Below, one piece after another: positions 1 through 6,349 of a stretch of DNA of 7,558 bases. The notes under the pieces were generated by a model that had not been told where the DNA came from, ran no database searches, and was given only the letters and a program-made list of their open reading frames with translations. Source of the stretch: Bifidobacterium breve (lineage in GTDB: Bacteria; Actinomycetota; Actinomycetes; S36-B12); assembly GCA_945900705.1 (NCBI GenBank), contig CAMDKJ010000079.1, positions 1 to 7,558 of the forward strand, written 5' to 3'. A program made the translations under genes and the position numbers. The first letter of the stretch is position 1. Each line of letters starts with the position of its first letter.

Positions 1-732
1 GCACCAACCGAAAACTCCAGCGACGACTGGCGCACACTCAAGGGCGATGAGGTGGGCGCACTGCTTGCCTGGTGGATGATTTCGCGCGGTGCCACCCCCG
101 GTGTCTTTGCCCAATCAATCGTCTCCTGCTCACTCCTTAAAGCAATTGCCGAGTCGGCCGGTCATCGATACCAACAAACACTTACCGGATTCAAATGGAT
201 AGCCCGCATCCCAGAACTCCGTTTCGGCTACGAGGAGGCTCTCGGCTATTGCGTTGACCCAGATGCGGTCAAAGACAAGGACGGAGTCTCCGCCGCCTTG
301 CTGATCCCCGAAATGGCCGCCCACTTGAAAGCGACGGGGCGCACCGTTCAAGATGTCCTCGACGAGCTTGCGCTGGCACACGGGCTTTATGTGACCGAGC
401 AGGTCTCGGTCCGCGTTCAAGATGTCACTTTTATATCCGACATCATGCGCAAACTTCGCGGTGAAACTCCAACCGCAGTCGGCGGTTTCGAGGTCCTCGC
501 ATTTGATGATTTGGAACAAGGAGTCGACGGGCTCCCACCCACCGATGGTTTGCGATTTATGCTCGAAGGCGGATCGCGCATTATCGTGCGACCAAGTGGC
601 ACCGAACCCAAGATTAAGTGCTACCTACAGGTGGTCATCCCGGTTAGCCCGGGGGCACTTGAATCGGCGCGCGGCACCGCCAGAGACCGCCTAGATGCCA
701 TCGGCGTGTCGGTTCGGTCTTGGTTAGACTAG
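1..732 (+). CDS. PGM2-like phosphohexomutase/phosphopentomutase, C-terminal part (5' end outside window)
   Basis: The frame is open from base 1, so the gene starts upstream; 243 residues are visible and roughly 300 N-terminal residues, including the phosphoserine and metal-binding loops, are missing (family proteins are about 550 aa). Visible signatures, in fragment numbering, are the sugar-recognition loop GYEEALGY at 76-83, followed by KDKDGVSAALL, and the phosphate-binding loop RPSGTEPK at 197-204. The motif TLTGFKWIARI and the loop context resemble eukaryotic PGM2 more than classic PGM1 or AlgC. The family moves a phosphate between C1 and C6 of hexoses; PGM2 itself works well on ribose-1-P and deoxyribose-1-P. 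The stop lies 4 nt before deoC, so the likely role here is to supply deoxyribose-5-phosphate to DeoC, in place of DeoB (inference). Annotation pipelines would usually call it phosphomannomutase. The enzyme is cytosolic. The family is clear; the substrate is not. Confidence 0.9.
   Translation, partial: APTENSSDDWRTLKGDEVGALLAWWMISRGATPGVFAQSIVSCSLLKAIAESAGHRYQQTLTGFKWIARIPELRFGYEEALGYCVDPDAVKDKDGVSAALLIPEMAAHLKATGRTVQDVLDELALAHGLYVTEQVSVRVQDVTFISDIMRKLRGETPTAVGGFEVLAFDDLEQGVDGLPPTDGLRFMLEGGSRIIVRPSGTEPKIKCYLQVVIPVSPGALESARGTARDRLDAIGVSVRSWLD
725..730 (+). promoter_or_regulatory. Candidate -10 element of a leaderless deoC promoter
   Basis: TAGACT matches the TANNNT form and is followed by exactly 6 nt and then the GTG start of deoC, so a transcript from it would begin at or next to the start codon. 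It lies inside the last codons of the mutase gene. No -35 resembling TTGACA is visible. The same spacing precedes add and the secreted-protein gene. On its own the match is weak, and deoC could also be read from the upstream transcript. Confidence 0.4.
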
Positions 733-736
733 GCCC

Positions 737-1669
737 GTGCAAACGGTTGCCGAACCCTTAACCACCACCGGGGCCCTGCGTGAGTTCTTGCACGCTTTGC
801 CGGGGGTAGATGAAGTGGGCGCCACCGCTCGGGCGGCAGCGCTTTCGACCCGGTCGATAAAGAACGAAGCCAAAGCTTGGGCAATCGATTTGGCAATACG
901 GATGGTTGACCTCACCACCCTTGAGGGAATGGACACCCCGGCCAAAGTTCGGGCGATGTGTGCCAAAGCACTTAGACCAGACCCCACCGACCCGACGGTG
1001 CCCAGTGTCGCGGCAGTTTGCGTATACGGAGACATGGCCGCAATTGCCCGCGCCAGCGTCGGCTCTGCCCTGCATGTGGCAGCGGTGGCAACCGCATTTC
1101 CGAGCGGGCGCGCGAGCCAAGAAGTAAAACTGCATGATGTGCGCGACGCTGTAGCTGCCGGCGCTGACGAAATCGACATGGTGATTGATCGAGGCGCCTT
1201 CCTTGCCGGTAATTACGGCCTCGTCAATGAGCAAATTGTTGGGGTAAAAGCGGCATGTGGTACCGCGCACCTCAAAGTAATTCTCGAGACCGGCGAACTA
1301 CGCACCCTCGACAATGTGCGACGCGCATCATGGCTGGCGATGATGGCCGGCGCTGACTTCATCAAGACATCAACCGGCAAGGTGCCGGTTGCTGCAACCC
1401 CTCCCGTAACAATCGTGATGCTTCAGGCGGTTCGTGATTACTACGCACTAACAGGTACCCGAATTGGAGTAAAACCAGCCGGTGGCATCCGCACCAGTAA
1501 AGATGCCATCAAATATCTGGTACTCATCAAGGAGACCGCCGGAGAGGCCTGGCTAACCCCTGACCTATTTAGGTTCGGCGCATCAACGCTGCTAAATGAC
1601 CTACTGCTGCAGCGCCAACGCATGGCAACCGGCCATTACTCGGGCCCCGACTACGTCACAATCGACTGA
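737..1669 (+). CDS. deoC: Deoxyribose-phosphate aldolase (DERA), long form
   Basis: This is a class I aldolase that cleaves 2-deoxy-D-ribose-5-phosphate into glyceraldehyde-3-phosphate and acetaldehyde, the last step of deoxynucleoside breakdown in the cytosol. The protein has 310 aa. K210 in FIKTSTGK is the expected Schiff-base lysine. K246 in GVKPAGG is the second active-site lysine. D147 in EIDMVI matches E. coli Asp102. The 36-residue spacing between the lysines, the roughly 50-residue N-terminal extension and the total length resemble the human-type enzyme (K218/K254, about 318 aa) and not the ~250-aa E. coli form. The GTG start is 4 nt after the mutase stop, has no Shine-Dalgarno, and sits 6 nt after TAGACT, so it may be leaderless or translated by reinitiation. 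An ALDH gene follows after 11 nt, which suggests that the acetaldehyde product is oxidised. The call is secure. Confidence 0.96.
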   Translation: MQTVAEPLTTTGALREFLHALPGVDEVGATARAAALSTRSIKNEAKAWAIDLAIRMVDLTTLEGMDTPAKVRAMCAKALRPDPTDPTVPSVAAVCVYGDMAAIARASVGSALHVAAVATAFPSGRASQEVKLHDVRDAVAAGADEIDMVIDRGAFLAGNYGLVNEQIVGVKAACGTAHLKVILETGELRTLDNVRRASWLAMMAGADFIKTSTGKVPVAATPPVTIVMLQAVRDYYALTGTRIGVKPAGGIRTSKDAIKYLVLIKETAGEAWLTPDLFRFGASTLLNDLLLQRQRMATGHYSGPDYVTID

Positions 1670-1670
1670 C

Positions 1671-1675
1671 AGGAG
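1671..1675 (+). promoter_or_regulatory. Shine-Dalgarno for the full-length ALDH
   Basis: AGGAG lies 5 nt upstream of the GTG at 1681, directly after the deoC stop. It fixes the ALDH start and contrasts with the SD-less genes that head transcripts in this window. Confidence 0.75.
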
Positions 1676-1680
1676 CATCG

Positions 1681-3150
1681 GTGACTTTCGAATATGCGCC
1701 AGCCCTCGAGTCTCGGGCGATAGTTTCCATTGCCCCGTCCTATGGACTATTTATCAATGGCGAGTTTGTTGACCCCACCAGTGGCAAGATGTTTAAAACG
1801 ATCAATCCAGCAACCGAAGAGGTACTAGCTGAGATAAGTGAGGCGAACCAAAGCGACGTTAATGCAGCGGTTAACTCGGCCCGGCGAGCTTATGACCGGA
1901 TCTGGTCGGTAATGAGCGGCCGCGACCGGGCGAAGTATCTCTTTAGGATTGCCCGGCTGCTACAAGAGCGCGCCCGCGAATTCGCGGTACTTGAGACTTT
2001 GGATAACGGTAAACCAATTCGCGAATCGCGCGATATTGACGTACCACTGGCCGCGGCGCACTTTTTCTACTATGCCGGCTGGGCCGATAAATTGGAGTAT
2101 GCGGGCCTAGGCCCAAATCCCGCGCCACTAGGGGTGGCCGGTCAAATCATCCCCTGGAATTTCCCGCTGCTGATGCTGGCCTGGAAGCTCGCACCGGCCC
2201 TGGCCTGTGGTAACACCGTGGTACTAAAGCCTGCTGAAACCACCTCACTGACCGCACTACTTTTCGCCGAGATCTGCCAACAAGCAGATCTGCCTCCTGG
2301 CGTAGTAAATATCCTGACCGGTGCCGGCGATACCGGCCGAAGGATTGTCGAGCACGATGGCATTAATAAAATTGCTTTTACCGGGTCTACCGAAGTCGGG
2401 AAGTCGATCCAGCGCGCCTTAGCAGGTACGAACAAGAAACTGACACTTGAACTAGGTGGCAAGGCTGCAAATATCATCTTCGATGATGCACCGATTGATC
2501 AAGCGGTCGAAGGCATCGTCGATGGTATTTTCTTCAACCAAGGCCATGTGTGCTGCGCTGGGTCGCGTTTACTCTTGCAGGAGTCGATCGCCGAAGAAAC
2601 CATCGAAGCCCTAAAACTCAGGCTCCAAACCCTGCGCCTTGGTGATCCCCTTGATAAGAACACTGATATCGGTGCAATTAACTCGCGTGAGCAACTCGAC
2701 AAGATCGAAGAATTGATTAAAGCCGGTGACGCCGAAGGCGCCGAACGCTGGACCGCCCCCTGCGAGTTACCGAAACAGGGCTGGTGGTGCGCGCCAACGA
2801 TCTTCACCAATGTCACTCAGGCCCATCGCATCGCACGTGAAGAGATTTTTGGCCCGGTACTTTCGGTACTTACTTTCCGTACCCCCGATGAGGCTGTTGA
2901 GAAAGCGAACAACACCCCATTTGGTCTATCGGCCGGGATCTGGTCTGAAAAGGGCAGCCGAATTCTTTGGATGGCGAACCAACTACGTGCCGGAGTAATT
3001 TGGGCTAATACCTTTAACCGATTTGATCCGACCAGCCCATTCGGGGGCTATAAGGAGTCGGGCTTCGGTCGCGAGGGTGGTATCCAAGGCCTTAGCGCTT
3101 ATCTGCAATCCGCCAATGAGGGTGACGATCAGGCGAGGGGTACGTCATGA
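1681..3150 (+). CDS. NAD(P)-dependent aldehyde dehydrogenase, full length
   Basis: The enzyme oxidises an aldehyde to the acid using NAD(P)+. At 489 aa it has the usual family length. The active-site set is complete: oxyanion Asn160 in PWNFP, cofactor-binding Lys183 in LKPAE, the Rossmann loop FTGSTEVG at 233-240, general base Glu257 in LELGGK, nucleophile Cys291 in QGHVCCAGS (Cys292 follows), and EEIFGP at 387-392, where Glu388 is expected to hold the nicotinamide ribose. The position before the nucleophile is Val, where ALDH2 has Cys. The C-terminal PFGGYKESGFGREGG motif is typical. It sits 11 nt after deoC with a clear SD, and its stop overlaps the next start by 4 nt (ATGA), so the genes are probably co-transcribed and translationally coupled. 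Substrate by context is acetaldehyde from DERA (inference); betaine-aldehyde-like or other small aldehydes cannot be excluded from sequence. Confidence 0.94.
   Translation: MTFEYAPALESRAIVSIAPSYGLFINGEFVDPTSGKMFKTINPATEEVLAEISEANQSDVNAAVNSARRAYDRIWSVMSGRDRAKYLFRIARLLQERAREFAVLETLDNGKPIRESRDIDVPLAAAHFFYYAGWADKLEYAGLGPNPAPLGVAGQIIPWNFPLLMLAWKLAPALACGNTVVLKPAETTSLTALLFAEICQQADLPPGVVNILTGAGDTGRRIVEHDGINKIAFTGSTEVGKSIQRALAGTNKKLTLELGGKAANIIFDDAPIDQAVEGIVDGIFFNQGHVCCAGSRLLLQESIAEETIEALKLRLQTLRLGDPLDKNTDIGAINSREQLDKIEELIKAGDAEGAERWTAPCELPKQGWWCAPTIFTNVTQAHRIAREEIFGPVLSVLTFRTPDEAVEKANNTPFGLSAGIWSEKGSRILWMANQLRAGVIWANTFNRFDPTSPFGGYKESGFGREGGIQGLSAYLQSANEGDDQARGTS
3135..3140 (+). promoter_or_regulatory. 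Shine-Dalgarno for the short ALDH-like gene
   Basis: GAGGGG lies 6 nt upstream of the ATG at 3147, inside the end of the full-length ALDH gene. Together with the 4-nt stop/start overlap it supports this start and coupled translation. Confidence 0.65.
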
Positions 3151-4010
3151 ATGATCGCGTTGAAGTACGCAAGACGTACAAACTTTTTATTGGCGGTGCC
3201 TTCCCGCGCAGTGAATCCGGCCGCACCTATGAAGTCCATGACACTGACGATAAATTCCTCGCCAATGCCGCAAAAGCCTCACGCAAGGACGGCCGCGATG
3301 CAGTGCTCGCTGCCCGCAAAGGCTTTGCGGCCTGGAGTAGCGCCACCGCCTATAACCGCGGCCAGGTGCTCTACCGGGTAGCCGAAGTAATGGAGGGGCG
3401 CCGCGATCAGTTCATCACCGACGTGCAGGCGGCCGAAGGCCTAGGAGATAAGAAATCTGCCCGGGTTGTCGACTCCGCAATCGACCGACTGGTTTGGTAT
3501 GCCGGATGGGCGGATAAATACGCGCAAGTCCTCGGTAACACTAATCCGGTCGCCGGGCCGTACTTCAACTTCACTATCCCTGAACCAACCGGGGTGGTTG
3601 CGGCCGTAGCGCCGCAGGATTCCAGTCTGCTCGGATTAGTGAGCGTTATTGCACCCACAGTCGTCACCGGTAACGCACTTATCGTGATAGCAAGTACCAA
3701 GTGCCCGATCCCGGCAATCACTCTCACCGAAGTACTCGCTACCGCTGATGTTCCCGCGGGTGTTATCAACGTGCTCACCGGAGATCCGGCCGAGATCGCG
3801 CCGTGGCTGGCCAGCCATGGCGATGTCAATGCCATCGATCTCACCGGGGTCACGAGCCAAGATTTGGCGAAGCAATTGGAGATCGAAGCCGCCGGTACCG
3901 TCAAACGGGTAAGGCGTCCGGCTCAACCTAATTGGCTAACCACCCCTGATTTAGGGCGCCTAGCTTCATTTGTCGAGACTAAGACCGTTTGGCATCCGAT
4001 CGGCGCCTAA
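3147..4010 (+). CDS. Short ALDH-like protein lacking the catalytic domain, probable pseudoenzyme
   Basis: The 287-aa protein aligns with the N-terminal cofactor-binding half of ALDH (FIGGAFPRSESGR; YNRGQVLYRVAEVME; WYAGWADKY; PAGVINVLTGD) and then ends where the catalytic domain should begin. It has no nucleophilic Cys motif, no LELGGK glutamate and no EEIFGP. Even the retained half has lost key residues: PWNFP is replaced by PQDSS (157-160, Asn to Asp158) and the cofactor Lys position is Ile181. It is therefore unlikely to be an active dehydrogenase. The frame is clean, the start has a good SD and is coupled to the preceding ALDH, and it ends in tandem stops (TAATAA). From memory, similar ~290-aa proteins ending near ETKTVWHP-G follow deoC and ALDH in Streptomyces, so this appears to be a conserved form and not recent decay. 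A role as partner or regulator of the full ALDH is inference. Its last 32 nt overlap a gene on the other strand. Confidence 0.85.
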   Translation: MNDRVEVRKTYKLFIGGAFPRSESGRTYEVHDTDDKFLANAAKASRKDGRDAVLAARKGFAAWSSATAYNRGQVLYRVAEVMEGRRDQFITDVQAAEGLGDKKSARVVDSAIDRLVWYAGWADKYAQVLGNTNPVAGPYFNFTIPEPTGVVAAVAPQDSSLLGLVSVIAPTVVTGNALIVIASTKCPIPAITLTEVLATADVPAGVINVLTGDPAEIAPWLASHGDVNAIDLTGVTSQDLAKQLEIEAAGTVKRVRRPAQPNWLTTPDLGRLASFVETKTVWHPIGA

Positions 4011-4236
4011 TAACGATAGCCGCGGTAACCCCGACCGCTAGTAACACAACAACACCCAGTACCACCGGTGCCAAGCGCCGCGACTGAATAATGGCGCCTT
4101 CTGCCCGCATTAAAGTTTCATCGGCGATCGCGAGCACCGCATCGGTTCGATCAAGTGCATCGCGCACTTTATCGAGTCCGTGCCGAAGTTCAACCACCTG
4201 CTCCTGGCTCGTCTCGACGACTTCAAGCAGCTCCAT
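3979..4236 (-). CDS. Small membrane protein with N-terminal coiled coil, unknown function
   Basis: I do not recognise this 85-aa protein. Residues 7-42 follow an unbroken 3-4 hydrophobic spacing (V7, S10, V14, L17, L21, V24, L28, T31, L35, A38, L42), as expected of a coiled coil. Residues about 55-76 form one strongly hydrophobic helix, followed by a basic tail (RRRSDAKRS). There is no signal peptide. Basic residues flank both sides of the helix, so topology is uncertain; a tail-anchor-like arrangement with a cytoplasmic coil is plausible. Its start lies 14 nt inside the 3' end of add and has a strong G-rich Shine-Dalgarno there, so it is probably translated from the add mRNA. Its 3' end overlaps the short ALDH-like gene by 32 nt in convergent orientation. 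The SD, the heptad pattern and the membrane helix argue for a real gene. No function can be assigned. Confidence 0.72.
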   Translation of the reverse strand: MELLEVVETSQEQVVELRHGLDKVRDALDRTDAVLAIADETLMRAEGAIIQSRRLAPVVLGVVVLLAVGVTAAIVIRRRSDAKRS

Positions 4237-5374
4237 TGCCCACTCCCCCCGTCATTCGCTCGGCTAATACGGCTTTAAGTGCGGTGTACTGCGGTTTGAT
4301 CTGCTCATTGATGATTGGCAGCCGTTCATCGAACGGAATGAATGCGCTCTTCATCGCATTTACGGTAAACCACTGCAAATCGTTCAATCCATACCCAAAT
4401 GCCTCACTCAGTAGTGACATTTCGTTGCTCATTGAGGTACCCGACATTAATCTATTGTCGGTGTTTACTGTCACCCGGAATCCAAGGCGCCGCAGCAGCC
4501 CGATCGGATGGGTCTGAATTGAGGCCGCTGCGCCGGTCTGGACATTGGAAGTGGGGCACATTTCGAGCGGGATCCGGCGATCGCGCACATACGCCGCCAG
4601 GCGCCCAAGGGTGACCGAGCCATCAGGCTCGACGGTGATGTCGTCGACAATTCGCACTCCGTGCCCGAGGCGGTCAGCGCCGCACCATTGAATGGCTTCC
4701 CAGATACTGGGTAACCCGAAAGCTTCACCAGCATGAATCGTGAAGTGTGCGTTCTCGCGACTTAAGTATTCAAAGGCATCTAGGTGACGGGTGGGCGGGT
4801 AACCAGCCTCAGCGCCGGCAATATCAAATCCGACCACACCTTTATCGCGGTACTCAACAGTTAGTTCAGCGATCTTGCGCCCATGTGATGCGGTACGCAT
4901 CGCAGTTAGCAGGACGCCGACTTTAATATTGTTACCATGTGCGGCTGCCGCCCGTTGCCCATCTGCGAAACCTGCAAGCACGGCTTCGACTACCTGCGCT
5001 TCGTCCAAGCCTTTTTCAACGTGCAGTTCAGGCGCGAAGCGAACTTCGGCGTAGACCACGCCATCGGCGGCCAGATCACTCGCGCATTCAAGCGCGACCC
5101 GGCGCAGTGCCTCCTCGGTCTGCATCACCCCCACGGTGTGCACGAAAGTCTTCAAATACCGCTCCAAGGAGCCGGAGTAGGCCGACTCGGTGAACCACCG
5201 CGATAAAACCTCGGGGTCGGTGGCGGGAAGATTCGGATAACCCTGCTCCGCGGCCAACTCCAAGATCGTTTGGGGCCGCAGGCCGCCATCAAGGTGGTCG
5301 TGCAGCAGCACTTTCGGGGCCCGCAGAATCAAGTCTTCGGGGACCGGAGAAAAGGTGCCTGCCTCCATCACCAT
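4223..5374 (-). CDS. add: Adenosine deaminase
   Basis: This zinc hydrolase deaminates adenosine and 2'-deoxyadenosine to inosine and deoxyinosine (purine salvage, cytosol). The protein has 383 aa, close to actinobacterial family members. Zinc and catalytic residues are visible: H25 and H27 in HDHLDGG, H214 and E217 in HAGE, H238 in LGHG, and D306 in VNTDN. The usual second Asp of the NTDD motif is Asn307; I recall NTDNRLMS as common in actinobacterial Add, so activity is still expected. ATG at 5374 is chosen because it lies 6 nt after the -10-like TAAGTT; no SD precedes it, and a second in-frame ATG is two codons further in (5368). Context with deoC and a PGM2-like mutase fits nucleoside catabolism. 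The small coiled-coil gene follows with a 14-nt overlap. The DMT transporter is divergent, 84 bp away. Confidence 0.96.
   Translation of the reverse strand: MVMEAGTFSPVPEDLILRAPKVLLHDHLDGGLRPQTILELAAEQGYPNLPATDPEVLSRWFTESAYSGSLERYLKTFVHTVGVMQTEEALRRVALECASDLAADGVVYAEVRFAPELHVEKGLDEAQVVEAVLAGFADGQRAAAAHGNNIKVGVLLTAMRTASHGRKIAELTVEYRDKGVVGFDIAGAEAGYPPTRHLDAFEYLSRENAHFTIHAGEAFGLPSIWEAIQWCGADRLGHGVRIVDDITVEPDGSVTLGRLAAYVRDRRIPLEMCPTSNVQTGAAASIQTHPIGLLRRLGFRVTVNTDNRLMSGTSMSNEMSLLSEAFGYGLNDLQWFTVNAMKSAFIPFDERLPIINEQIKPQYTALKAVLAERMTGGVGNGAA
4243..4250 (-). promoter_or_regulatory. Shine-Dalgarno for the small coiled-coil membrane protein
   Basis: Read on the minus strand this is GGGGGGAG, 6 nt upstream of the ATG at 4236 and within the last codons of add. 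It is the best evidence that the 85-aa frame is translated. Confidence 0.6.
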
Positions 5375-5380
5375 GTACTG

Positions 5381-5386
5381 AACTTA
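5381..5386 (-). promoter_or_regulatory. Candidate -10 element of a leaderless add promoter
   Basis: On the minus strand TAAGTT is followed by 6 nt (CAGTAC) and then the ATG of add. There is no purine-rich SD in between, which fits a leaderless mRNA. No convincing -35 is visible. The left arm of an inverted repeat (5383-5407) overlaps this hexamer. Confidence 0.5.
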
Positions 5387-5407
5387 GTGCTACTAGGTTT
5401 TACTAAG
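5383..5407. repeat. Inverted/direct ACTA(A/G)G repeat cluster, possible operator
   Basis: CTTAGT (5383-5388) and ACTAAG (5402-5407) form an inverted repeat with a 13-nt spacer. A related TACTAGG (5391-5397) lies between them, exactly 10 bp before TACTAAG (5401-5407). This gives three related half-sites about one helical turn apart, overlapping the add -10 region. The arrangement is suggestive of a regulator site, but the sites are short and AT-rich, so chance is possible. Confidence 0.3.
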
Positions 5408-5447
5408 GATCGGTGGTGGTGTTTCCGGTACCAAGCTGACTACCTGC

Positions 5448-5453
5448 TTTAAT
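5448..5453 (+). promoter_or_regulatory. Candidate -10 element of the transporter promoter
   Basis: TTTAAT (5 of 6 to TATAAT) ends 5 nt before the GTG start at 5459. An in-frame TAA at 5450-5452 means translation cannot start further upstream, and no other usable start codon lies close downstream, so a leaderless start is the simplest reading. A short inverted repeat, CCTG (5443-5446) and CAGG (5454-5457), brackets the hexamer. Confidence 0.45.
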
Positions 5454-5458
5454 CAGGG

Positions 5459-6301
5459 GTGGTAAGTATCGTCTTCGGTCTTGCGACCGCTGTCTTTTTC
5501 GCCGCCAGCTCCCTTTCCACCTCCAGGGCATCAAGGCTCATCGGCGCTTACTCAACGGTGGCTTGGGCACTGCTCATCGGCCTTACCGCCACCATCCCGC
5601 TGGTATTGATCGCCGGGATTCCACCCGGGCTCACCGGCACCAACTCAATTTGGTGGATAGTCTCTGGCTTGGGAAACGTCACGGGGCTAGTGCTGGCCGC
5701 TAGTGCCTTCAGATTTGGCAAAGTCGGTGTCGTCGCGCCCATCCTTGCCACCGAAGGCGCCCTTGCCGCAACCATCGCTGCCATCTTGGGCGAATCAATT
5801 GCACCACTTGCGGCCTTCGTGTTGCTGGTGATCGTTGGCGGGGTCATCCTCGCCGCGATCGGCAAGGACCCAGCCCCGATCCCCAACGAGCGGCCGGTCC
5901 GCGCGGCAGTGCTCGCCACCATCGGTGCGTTCGCATTTGGAATTGGCCTTTACGCCACCGGAAACCTCAGCGATGAACTCCCGATCGCGTGGCTCCTGCT
6001 ACCAGCTCGAAGCCTCGGCGTCGTAGCGCTCTTCATCCCCCTGCTATTTCTCCGGAAGCTCAAGATCACCAAGAAGGCGGCGCCCTATGTGGTGCTAGCA
6101 GGATTAGTCGAAGTGCTCGGATTCACCTGCTACTCAATCGGTGCCCAGTATGGGGTGGCGGTCACGGCGGTGCTCTCATCGCAGTTCGCGCCGATCGCCG
6201 CGGTCATGGCCTACCTGCTGTTCCAGGAGAAGTTGGGCAGAGTTCAAATCGCCGGGGTCGCGGTAATTGTCGCCGGGGTTATCGCACTTATTTTAATTTA
6301 A
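5459..6301 (+). CDS. DMT-superfamily (EamA-type) transporter
   Basis: The 280-aa protein is almost entirely hydrophobic, with about ten membrane helices in two halves (about 1-135 and 147-280) joined by a short polar linker (KDPAPIPNERP). Each half ends with the EamA-like pattern in which a re-entrant small-residue helix leads into an acidic residue and a final helix (APILATEGALAATIAAILGE around 93-112 in the first half; LSSQFAPIAAVMAYLLFQE in the second). Family members are inner-membrane metabolite exporters or importers (amino acids, nucleosides and other small molecules); the substrate cannot be read from sequence. The first helix lacks a cleavable signal. The GTG start has no SD and follows a -10-like hexamer. 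It is divergent from add, so it could share regulation, and a nucleoside-related substrate is possible but unsupported. Confidence 0.88.
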   Translation: MVSIVFGLATAVFFAASSLSTSRASRLIGAYSTVAWALLIGLTATIPLVLIAGIPPGLTGTNSIWWIVSGLGNVTGLVLAASAFRFGKVGVVAPILATEGALAATIAAILGESIAPLAAFVLLVIVGGVILAAIGKDPAPIPNERPVRAAVLATIGAFAFGIGLYATGNLSDELPIAWLLLPARSLGVVALFIPLLFLRKLKITKKAAPYVVLAGLVEVLGFTCYSIGAQYGVAVTAVLSSQFAPIAAVMAYLLFQEKLGRVQIAGVAVIVAGVIALILI

Positions 6302-6337
6302 ACTTCGAAGAATTTAGATAAATCCATTTTTCCGCTC

Positions 6338-6343
6338 TATAAT
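6338..6343 (+). promoter_or_regulatory. Consensus -10 (TATAAT) of a leaderless promoter for the secreted protein
   Basis: A perfect TATAAT is followed by 6 nt (CGCCCC) and the ATG at 6350, placing the likely transcript start on the A of the start codon. No SD is present. This is the clearest example of the leaderless pattern in the window. The 48-bp gap after the transporter stop also holds the 8-bp palindrome CTTCGAAG (6303-6310). No -35 is evident. Confidence 0.65.
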
Positions 6344-6349
6344 CGCCCC

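Noticed and set aside
130..519. 129-aa minus-strand open frame antisense to the phosphomutase
   Set aside because: It lies wholly opposite a gene with clear conserved motifs, and its translation shows no recognisable domain.
724..1270. 151-aa and 170-aa minus-strand frames opposite deoC
   Set aside because: Both are shadows of deoC, with compositions (Ser/Ala/Arg-rich or Cys/His-scattered) typical of antisense translation.
3407..3926. 165-aa and 96-aa minus-strand frames opposite the short ALDH-like gene
   Set aside because: The + frame shows continuous ALDH homology. The antisense frames are low-complexity Ser/Thr/Ala stretches without domain features.
3147..4010. Short ALDH as a recent pseudogene or frameshifted gene
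   Set aside because: No remnant of the catalytic domain is seen in any frame after 4010, the coding frame is clean, the start has an SD and translational coupling, and the retained half has its own consistent substitutions.
4155..4517. 120-aa plus-strand frame opposite the add 3' end
   Set aside because: It is antisense to add, whose zinc motifs are complete; no independent start signal or domain supports it.
5548..5922. 124-aa minus-strand frame opposite the transporter
   Set aside because: It is a shadow of the transporter's hydrophobic codons, with no SD or domain.
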